Below the pieces are notes generated by a model that had not been told where the DNA came from, ran no database searches, and was given only the letters and a program-made list of their open reading frames with translations. The translations under genes were made by a program, and so were the position numbers. A stretch of DNA of 21,674 nucleotides from Scenedesmus sp. ARA3 (Eukaryota; Chlorophyta; Chlorophyceae; Sphaeropleales; Scenedesmaceae), in NCBI GenBank assembly GCA_004335835.1, contig RWJK01001219.1:5404-27077 (forward strand), given 5' to 3'. Below, in pieces: positions 14,111-21,674 of this stretch; position 1 is the first letter of the stretch, and every line of letters starts with the position of its first letter.

Positions 14111-14165
14111 TGTGGCGTGCTACACTGTTCTCCCTGCACAACTATTGCCGATCTAAGGTGTACCC

Positions 14166-14172
14166 AATTATA
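14166..14172 (-). promoter_or_regulatory. Candidate TATA box of gene F
   Basis: The minus strand reads GTTATAATTGGG, with TATAATT 56 bases upstream of the ATG at 14110. A second AT-rich motif, GGTTATATGG, lies slightly further upstream. The spacing matches that of genes A and B. Confidence 0.45.
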
Positions 14173-15853
14173 ACGACCATATAACCGTGCAAGTCACATT
14201 TTTAAAGATATTCTTGTCCCTGCATAGCGTTTCCCTGCACACGGGGATCGATTCGCTGAGCCCTTGACCCGGTGACAGAGCCATCGCTGAATCGATAATC
14301 AGGGCAACGCATGATAAGACTGCAAAAACTTTCTACAGCATCAAAGATTACGATGGGCGTTGTTGAAGCCGCCTGTGGTCCTGTAACCGCATGGGCCTAT
14401 GTGGTAGTGTTCTGCCTGCACTGCTGGCATGATGGGCGGTGACACCTCCAAACGCCATTAAGATAGTTGAAGCATCCTAATACGTAAATAAACTTTTCTG
14501 CATCATTAATTGATTGATAGCCAGGAGAAACAGCTACTGCCCTTTTCGCAACTGGGGGGAGGTCAGGCTGGTGATCCAGACCCTGTGATGTAGCCTGGGC
14601 ACACTGGCAGTGTTGGCAACAGCTGGCGGAGTTCTGGTGTGGTGCTGACCTAGTGGCACGCTTGAAGGGCATCTTCTTCATCAAGGATTTCGAACAGGTG
14701 GTGACAACGCGTTACCAGATTGGCAGACCATGCAGCGCTGACGCCACACCAGGGCTATAGCCTGTAGCTACAGGAACAACAAACTGAAACAATACGTCTG
14801 GAGCTATACACACTCTAAAACGTCCGCCTTGCTGTTTTACTCAAACACCAGTGCTGGTGCAGCTTCGTTCAACCATTGAACTGCAGTGCAGTTCACAGTC
14901 TGGCACAGCCCACTAGTGGAGTACTCCGCCCGCACATACGCTGCCCTGCTGGTGCAACACCAGTGCCCAAACTGTGCCGTGCTGCACACTGCATGCGATG
15001 TTTACTGCCCATCATCGAATGCAAGTCCTACTCCAACACAATGCAACTGCAACACCACACTATTGCATTGTTCGACACACCTGAGCCGCTCAGGAAAGAG
15101 CCTCTTCCCGGCATGCGCAAATCCTGATCAAGACAAGCTATGTACTGCCACGTCATCATGACAACAGCTAAAAGGGCCCCAACCAGTTATTCCTTCATTC
15201 AGCATGCTGCGTGCTACATTCTTCTTGGTCAAGGTGCGCAGTGCAACAACACCTGACAAGCAATGACACATCCAGTCACTGGATGCAGCACGGTGCTGCA
15301 CTTGTGGCACACACATCAAGAGATCACACAGCTATGGCCTGTGTGTGCTGCGGCATACATACACAACCCTCTGTGCAGTTATGCACAACATGCTGTTACT
15401 GCAATGCCACCGCATACGTTGACCTGCCAGTGCAGTGCACCTACATATGGTCACCACCAGCTGCGTCGGCAATCACAGCACTTGCGACACCATTGCAGGG
15501 ACATGTGTACACATGCTGATCATCAAGATAGTACCATGAATCGCAGGTTCAGATACAGCATACATACCATCCAAGCATCCCACCATACAACACCCTGAAA
15601 CAACACCACAACTGTCAAGTGCTCTCATCAAGTGCAGCATCACAGCACACAGCAATCCACTGCGCCATGCAGTGACACATGAGCATCACCCACTGGCATT
15701 ACCGGTAAAAGGCAAAAGGGAGGGAGAGACAAGTGCCTGCATACACAAGCCCTATTCCATACCGTTTAGGCAGTGCTAGAGTGCGCAGCAAGTAAAACAG
15801 CAAGTTGCAATTGCTGGCAGCGTATGCTGCTACAGATCCATCATGATCAGCAA

Positions 15854-15878
15854 GTGGCCTGCATGCAGTGCAGGCCAC
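15854..15878. repeat. Perfect 10-bp hairpin in the gene B 3' flank
   Basis: GTGGCCTGCA (15854-15863) is the reverse complement of TGCAGGCCAC (15869-15878), with a 5-base loop. It lies about 145 bases beyond the gene B stop, probably in or near its 3' untranslated region. Confidence 0.8.
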
Positions 15879-16020
15879 AACTGCCAGTGCACGATCAGGC
15901 CACTACTCGCCAAAATGCATTCACCACACCATCGTTTCAGGTTACCACGTCTCAATCATGGCGTTGCATTGCCATTTCCAAGAAACAGCCTGTCAGACAT
16001 GTTCAGCACAAAGTGAACAC

Positions 16021-18345
16021 TTATTTGCCAATGTTGATGTTGAAACCAGGGAACTCTAGGAGGCGGAACTGCAGCCCACACACACCCAGCACGCGGCTCT
16101 CTGCAGACGCCTCAGCCCAAGCAGTGAACTGCCCACCACTGCACTGCGCAAACGCCAGCGCACGCGCCTGCGTCAGCACCAAGCATCCCTGCTTGTTGCG
16201 CGACAATGCAACAGAGTACGCAGATGCGAATGCAGTTGCAGTGCTACCGCCCTGGCAGAAAGCCAGAGCAGTAGCTTGTGCCAGAGCCTGGCCCTGGTCC
16301 CCCCCAGCTGCAGCTGCCTCCGCAAATGCCGCACCAAACACTTGGTTTGATGCATCCCCGCCTTCATTGATTGCCTGCGCGGCAGTCCTTGTGAAGGCTT
16401 CCAGGTTCCCATTGCTCTTCGCAACAGTGAATGCCCTGGCTTGTGACCGCCCAAACTCTTCAACTGCGCCCTGGCTGGCTGCAGTGGCTGCAGCACTCGC
16501 CAGCACTGCAGCAGTAGCTGCTACATTGGCCGCCGCTGCCTGCGCAAACGACTCTGCGATTGCATCAATGCGGCCCGCCTTTGCCTGCTGCACAATGCTT
16601 GTAGCTGCGGCACTCGCCTCACCCCGCGCTGGTGCTGCCGTGATGGCAGATGCTGCTGTTGTGGCGCTGCTGCTGGCGATGGCGGTGCTGACTGTGCTGG
16701 CAATGTCAGCGCCTTGGGGCAGGGGAGGCAGCGTGACGCTGCCGCTGCTGCTGTTGCTGGTGCCACCAGTGGTGTTGCTGCTGACTGCAGGGCTGGGAGA
16801 TGGGGATGCTGCGGGAGAGGTTGTGTTGTTGAGGCTGGGCGATGCACTCGGAGAGGCGGAGGTTGCATTAGGTGAGGGGCTGGGAGAGGCGGCAGGGGAG
16901 GGGCTGGTGGATGTGCCGGTTGTGTTGCTGAGGGCAGGGCTGGGGCTGGGGCTGGGGCTGGTGGCTGTGGTGGTGGTATTGGCAGGAGTTGCGGTAGATA
17001 AGACACCAGGGGCGGTCGACGGTGATGGTGATGGGGATGGGGAGGTAGCAGGGCTGGAGCTGGGGCTGGGGCTGGTGGCTGTGGTGGTGGTGTTGATGGG
17101 AGTTGCGGCAGACAAGAAACCAGGCGCGGTCGACGGTGATGGTGATGGTGATGGGGATGGCGATGCTGCAGCTGTGGAGGCCACAGTTGGATCAACAACT
17201 GCAGGAGATGGGCTGGGGGAGGTGGTGGTGGTGGTGGTGCCTCCTGGGGTGGTAGCAGTGAGGATGCCGGGTGCAGCAGGCGAGGGAGAGGGGCTGGCCT
17301 CAGGGCTGCTGCCGGCAGGTGACGGCAGTGTCACTGCTGCCACTGGTGCTGTGGAAGGAGAGGGGCTGGCCTCTGGGGTGGCAGCAGGTGACGGCAGTGT
17401 CACTGCTGCCACTGGTGCTGGAGAAGGAGAGGGGCTGGCCTCTGGGGTGGCAGCAGGTGACGGCAGTGTCACTACTGGCGGGGGTGATGGGGATGCCTGG
17501 TTTGCAGGATTGTTGCTGTTCCTGCCGTTGCCATTGTTGGTGGCTGTTGGCGGGGATGTGACAGCGGTTGGGTTGGTGAGGACGTTGGCGGGGACACCTT
17601 GGGCAGTGAAGGGCTGGCGCAGCACAGGGCTGGCGGTGTTTCCTGTGGGGCTTGCAGCGGTTGCAGCGTTTCCTGCAGGGCTTGGAGGAATGACAACGTT
17701 TCCTGCAGGGGCTGGAGGGGAGTTGAGGGCGTTGCCTGCCGGGCCAGCGAGTGTAGGCAGCTGGCCAGGTGTTGCTGCATCGGTGGCTGGGGTGGTCACG
17801 TTTGCAACGTTGTTGCCGTTTGTTGCCTGCAGGAGCTTGCGGGTTGGCTTGCCTGCGAGGCAACAACAGCAGCATGCACAAGAGGTCAGCAGCCGATGAG
17901 CAGAAGTTGGGGCAGTACTGGTGAAGTATGCAAGCACCGACCACTGATGCATGCATGGTGTTCATGGACAGCGATGAAGGCAGCATACTGGACCCAGCCG
18001 CCACTGTTGTGTGACAGCGAAGAGGGCAAGCAGCTGTGAGATGCTGGCAACATACAAGACTGCAGGGGTGTATCAGGAGCGAACTAAGGATTCAAAATGC
18101 GCATGATGCTGTTTGCGCCCCGCTAGCAAAGGGTGTGTCAATGCATGTGATGCGCGGGGGCTGCTTCAGGAGCCAGCTGTCAGTGATGTCAATAATCTCT
18201 GGTGGGGTTGCACCACAGCCTGATATTGCCCCCACTCACCTGATAGGATTGAGGCATGCCTAGGGCTGATGACGTTGGCCAGATCATAGCAAGAGCCGGC
18301 TGTAGCAAGAAGCAGCAAAGCTGCTGCAGCAACTAGGACACGCAT
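16021..18345 (-). CDS. Secreted Ser-Pro-rich glycoprotein with four-Cys Ala-rich domain (gene B)
   Basis: Two exons: 18240-18345 (signal peptide) and 16021-17852, joined in phase 1 (TCAG|GTGAGT, CGCAG|GC), giving 645 residues. Exon 1 begins MRVLVAAAALLLLATAGSC, a clear signal peptide, and the ATG context is good (GGCGGCCATGCG). After the junction come GKPTRKLLQ and an Asn/Pro/Ala segment. A long Ser-Pro region follows, with repeats of VTLPSPAATPEASPSPS and TAPGxLSxATPxNTTTTATSP, three of each, plus several N-x-T/S sequons. Ser-Pro repeats are typical of hydroxyproline-rich, arabinosylated cell-wall proteins of volvocine and related algae. After LPPLPQG, residues 418-645 form the Ala-rich domain shared with gene A, roughly 60-65% identical by eye and higher near the C terminus. 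It has the same four Cys (AFCQGG, KQGCLV, FAQCSG, LGVCGL) and ends FPGFNINIGK. Extracellular-matrix function is inferred. The very long antisense open frame here is a shadow. Confidence 0.85.
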
Positions 18346-18400
18346 GGCCGCCGTGTCTGGCAGAGAATCACCGGTATAGATAAGGCAATCACGTCAGGCA

Positions 18401-18410
18401 ATATACAAAA
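18401..18410 (-). promoter_or_regulatory. Candidate TATA element of gene B
   Basis: The minus strand reads TTTTGTATATTGCC, about 56-65 bases upstream of the ATG at 18345. This matches the spacing of the clearer TATA box in gene A. Confidence 0.4.
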
Positions 18411-18489
18411 GTCGCAGGTCGACAAATATGCTTCAGCCTGATGCGATCAAGCTCTTTATCCGACGGCTTAGGTTGCTGTGAGACTCATG

Positions 18490-18690
18490 TCAGTCACTGG
18501 ATCCTCCGGAGGTTTTTGTGACATCTACATTGGACTTGAAGCTGCCTGCAGCTTGTGGATAACCCAGCTCGAGCAGTTCACTACGGCAGTCAAAAAGCTC
18601 GACGGATGTGACATACGTCTTCAAAAGGTTATTGCGGCAGAGTAGGGCAGGTATGGCCAGAAGCGCATGCATTGCATTTCGAACCGCCAT
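18490..18690 (-). CDS. Possible small protein, 66 residues
   Basis: An ATG in ideal context (ACCATGGCG) near 18690 opens a frame starting MAVRNAMHALLAIPALLCRN and ending KTSGGSSD at 18490. It has a hydrophobic N-terminal stretch and lies on the same strand upstream of gene B, in the interval between gene B and gene C. The frame is open further upstream as well. It has no donor site before its stop, so it is not an obvious alternative first exon of gene B. It could be a small gene, an upstream open frame or chance. Confidence 0.25.
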   Translation of the reverse strand: MAVRNAMHALLAIPALLCRNNLLKTYVTSVELFDCRSELLELGYPQAAGSFKSNVDVTKTSGGSSD

Positions 18691-18996
18691 GGTGACAATG
18701 ACATGGAGCCGTTGAGCAGCGCGCTTCAACACAATAAAACAAATCACATCATTGTTCAAAAACATTTGGTTTTCAGGCAGCTTGGGTCCTGCCAGTTCAC
18801 GTTGGCAGTTCGCCCTCACCTCGGCTGTGTACGATCCTTGCAAGTTAGTGCCGGTGTTTATCGTTCCTGTCGTTACTTGAACCTTGAATCACTAATGTAG
18901 GCTGAACAGTGCTGGCGCATGCAGCACCTGCCCCTGCCCAGCAGCAGTATCGGCTAGGGGCTGCAGCAAAGACATTCGAAGGCAGGCATCAGCAAC

Positions 18997-21593
18997 ATGG
19001 CCGTCAATCAGTTGTTGTCCTTGCTGCTTAAGCACATACTGGCAGCTACTCTGCTGATGGGAGCTCTACAGCCTGCAGCAGCCAGGATCAGCAGCAAAGC
19101 AGCAGCACAGCACAACAGCACCTTCAACACTTGCAACACAGGTGATAAGGACACTAAATTGTGTCATCAATGATGTGATGTGCACACCATACTGTTCCCA
19201 GCACCACCACACTACTCATCTGCAACACCATGCCACAAGCAATCGTGCACAGCAGCTATTTGTTGAACAACACCTTGTCCTTGCCGCTGCGCACCTTTGG
19301 AAGCATACCACACCCACATCACCACGTGATTAGTCTGTTACGAGCAACGACAGGCATTGCACAACCAATGGTGCAGGTGTTAAACTCCATACATCATGCA
19401 CTTTCCTGCAGGCACCAGCCGCTTGCGGCTTGCAAACGTAGAGCAGCTGCCTGCTGGCTGCCGGCCAGGGCACAGCGGCATGGGTGCAGCAGTACTCGAC
19501 TGCTTCCGCACCAGCAAAGTAACAGTCAAGGACTGCAGGGTGAACATAAAGCCAAAAGCGAAGAGCAAAGCAAGCAAGCTGCCCGCTGTCTGCAAGCTGC
19601 TGCATGCGCAAGGGCGACTGAATGGTGAGTTGTACTTGCTTGCTGCAAACCACAGCTAGTGATGATGCGCGGCAGCAGCAGCAGCGATGCCAGTGTTCTC
19701 AGCATAACAGCACAGCAGGATCAAGCTGCGGTGCCAGCAGCAGGGCGTGTTGGCCCCTGTCAACATTCAGTCAACAGCTGTTGTGCAGCATGCCGATGAG
19801 ATGCATTACAGCAGGTCTCCTGTACCATCGATGCTGTCTGCTGCCGATGTCACTTCAACCAGCAACTAGCCTGTAACTCCTGCTGCTTGCGCATGGCGAC
19901 GCGTGCTTTTTCTTTCTCACTGCTGTAGGTCCTTCTAATGCCACGCTGCTGGGGGTGCTCAGTGAAGCACAGCTTGTCAAGTAAGCATGCGTGCCTAGCT
20001 GGGTGACAGGCCAATCTGCATGTGAGGCTGGGCGGCTGCTGCATGCATAGCAGCTCCAGCAGCTGAGTGCGCTGCCTTGCATGCGCAGCACGAGCAGGCT
20101 CTGCAGCTGCTGGGCGCCACCACGAGAGGACTATCGTGTGCCTGCATATTGCACAAGCATACTGCAGAGGACCTGTAGCAGCTTGCAGGGTCAGTCATGC
20201 ACCAACAGTGCGCTGGACAATGGTGCAATTCCACTCATGCTGCTGCTGCTGCTCCTGCTGCTGTGGCTTGTGGCTGGTTATTCAGGTATGCAGCAGAGCA
20301 CCCAGAGGAGCTTGCAGGAAGCAACGCAACCAAGCTGCAGCAGCAGCTGCTCTCCAACCTTGCACTGCTGTTTGGCAGGGCAGTGCTGCGCAGCAAGAGC
20401 AACTGCACAAAAGCAGCAGCTGGCAGCAGCAGTAGCAGTGATTACCAGGGCAGGCGTCACCACGCGCAGCCAAAGCGGCACCCGGCACCAAAGCCAGCTC
20501 CCCTACCTACACCAGCACCAGCAGCAGCAGCGGGGCCTGTGGCTGCACCCGCTGGCACCTCGCCTGCTCCTGCTGCTGCTGCTGCCCCTGCTGCTGGAGC
20601 ACCAACTGCAGCAGCTGCTGCTGACAGCACTGCTGCAAACACATCAGCAGTACAGCAAGGGCAGCAGTCAGCAGCAGCAGCCGGTGGCACTGCCAGCAAT
20701 GCCAGCAGCGCAGCTGCGGCTGCTCCGGCTCCTGCTGCTGCTGGTGCTGCTGCCGCTGCTGCCAATGCAAGCAGCCCTGCTCCAGCTGCACCTACGCCAG
20801 CTCCAGCGCAGCCTGCAGATGCAGCGTCAGCATCGCCTGCACCAAGCAACAGCAGCAGCAACAGCAGCAGCAGCAACAGCAGTCCTGCTACCACGCCAGG
20901 TGGTCGCAGAAAGTTGCTGCGGCAGCAGCGGCGGCTGCAGCACCAACAGCAGCTGCGCAGGCTGCTAGCATCAGCTGACGATGAGGATGGGTCGGACGAG
21001 GAGACAGCACCAGCTGCGCAGCTAGCTGCAGCTGTAAACATTGAAGGCAGCGGGGCGGTAGCAAGGGTGAATGCGGAGGGCAGTGAAGCTATGGATGCCT
21101 CACTGCTTAAGTTCTCCACCAATCCTGCTGTGCCTGCAGCCGCACCTCCCAGGCCTGTAGAGACTGCGGGAGGAGCCTCAGGAGATAGCGCAAGCAGTGG
21201 AGTGGACTGCAATGACACACATACAGCAGATGGAGATGCTGATGCAGATGCTGATGTGGCGGCGGCTGCAGCAGCAGCAGCAGCTGTTGGCAAGGCGCCA
21301 GCGAAGCTGTACAGGCAGGGCAGTAGCCTCATCCTGCAGACGCATGCCTCCTGCCAATTTCAGTTTGCGGTAAGTGGGGCAGGAAGTGGCGGCTCTGCGA
21401 TCTTGAGTGTTATGTGATGTTTAGAATCGCCTTTTTGTTGTCATGCTTCTGGCATGTTCTGCTACTGGTTCAGCACGCCAGCCGCATCTGCCAGAGAAGC
21501 CGATACACCCAGGCGGCAGCAGCACAGGATCACAAGCCGCAGCGCTACATGCTGCTGTGCCCAGCTGCATGTTTGAGCTGCTTGTGGTCCTAG
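18997..21593 (+). CDS. Secreted Cys-rich protein with Pro/Ala-rich and charged tail (gene C; six-exon model)
   Basis: The model exons are 18997-19141, 19412-19624, 19929-19980, 20089-20189, 20294-21369 and 21474-21593, giving about 568 residues. All junctions are GT-AG and the phases agree (1, 1, 2, 1, 0). Exon 1 encodes a signal peptide (MAVNQLLSLLLKHILAATLL, then GALQPAAA). Residues 46 to about 200 contain around ten Cys (AGCRPG, LDCFRT, KDCRVN, AVCKLL, RLCSCW, AYCTS, RTCSS, SNCTK) and sequons. A Pro/Ala-rich linker follows, then a basic segment starting GGRRKLLRQQRRL (RRKLL near 375), acidic DDEDGSDEE, and a DADADADV/poly-Ala stretch. The strong donor GCG|GTAAGT at 21370 argues against the open-frame stop at 21415. 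Exon 6 adds HASRICQRSRY and more Cys. I do not recognise the family; an extracellular role is inferred from the signal peptide. The weakest joins are the exon 1 donor (GTGATA) and the choice of exon 4 and its acceptor (GCGCAG). Confidence 0.55.
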
Positions 21594-21611
21594 CTCGCAT
21601 GATGCTGCTAC

Positions 21612-21674
<63 letters not shown>
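21612..21674. repeat. (TGA)21 microsatellite at the right edge
   Basis: Twenty-one TGA/GAT units run to the last base, starting 18 bases after the modelled stop of gene C. The array is truncated by the window, so its full length is unknown. Confidence 0.95.

Larger units (their letters stand above)
14111..16020. other. Intergenic region, promoter of gene F at its left end
   Basis: No gene could be supported. A minus-strand frame at 14397-14681 (ATGAAGAAGATG start, about 94 codons) and a plus frame at 14876-15127 are open but have no recognisable features. The sequence is rich in CA/TGCA motifs. The perfect 14-base palindrome CCTGTAGCTACAGG lies at 14761-14774. Confidence 0.45.

Noticed and set aside
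15773..17899. 708-codon open frame on the plus strand
   Set aside because: It is antisense to gene B. Gene B has a matching signal-peptide exon, in-phase splice sites and a conserved paralogue; the plus frame is open only because of Ala/Ser/Pro codon bias on the other strand.
20081..20968. Plus-strand frame with a Leu-rich start resembling a signal peptide (LMLLLLLLLLW)
   Set aside because: The Leu run comes from CTG repeats just before a splice acceptor; the frame then turns into Gln/Leu repeat translation, whereas the alternative frame gives non-repetitive EHPEELAGSNATKL.
20457..21332. 291-codon Ala-rich open frame on the minus strand
   Set aside because: Shadow of gene C exon 5; GCA/GCT repeats read as Ala on either strand. 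No splice context or signal peptide.

Overview
The window reads as nuclear DNA of a green alga (Chlorophyta, probably Chlorophyceae; inferred, not proven). The grounds are intron-split genes with GTGAGT donors, dense CAG/CTG/GCA triplet repeats, secreted proteins with Ser-Pro repeats of the hydroxyproline-rich cell-wall type, Ala- and Gln-rich low-complexity protein, and the absence of operons or bacterial ribosome sites. Gene models were built by eye from reading frame, splice sites and intron phase.

Layout. 1-2150: a CAG microsatellite, then scattered coding-like pieces interrupted by stops (possible decayed gene). 2155-3800 (+): a three-exon model for a Gln/Ser/Ala-rich protein (gene D). 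4145-4314: a 146-bp SINE-like insertion between perfect 12-bp direct repeats, carrying a strong hairpin. 5281-6820 (-): gene A, a secreted Ala-rich protein. 6900-10466: no confident gene, but a 74-bp tandem array at 9446-9815. 10467-14110 (-): gene F, a four-exon fusion of a nucleotide-sugar transporter with a LicD/fukutin-type phosphotransferase. 14111-16020: no gene seen. 16021-18345 (-): gene B, a paralogue of gene A with a long Ser-Pro domain. 18997-21593 (+): gene C, a six-exon model for a secreted Cys-rich, then Pro/Ala-rich and charged protein. The window ends in a TGA/GAT microsatellite.

The main discovery is gene F. One uninterrupted exon joins the last helices of an SLC35A-type transporter, an extra transmembrane helix and a LicD catalytic core (GT-LG-VR, then DVD). 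The next exon supplies the family's C-terminal YG-SW-P motif. The extra helix would place the enzyme domain in the Golgi lumen, the side to which the transporter delivers its nucleotide-linked donor. This suggests a one-polypeptide system that imports a donor (perhaps CDP-linked) and transfers its phospho-group to glycoconjugates. The flanking genes A, B and C encode predicted secreted proteins, and B is rich in glycosylatable Ser-Pro and Asn sites, so they are conceivable substrates. That link is inference only.
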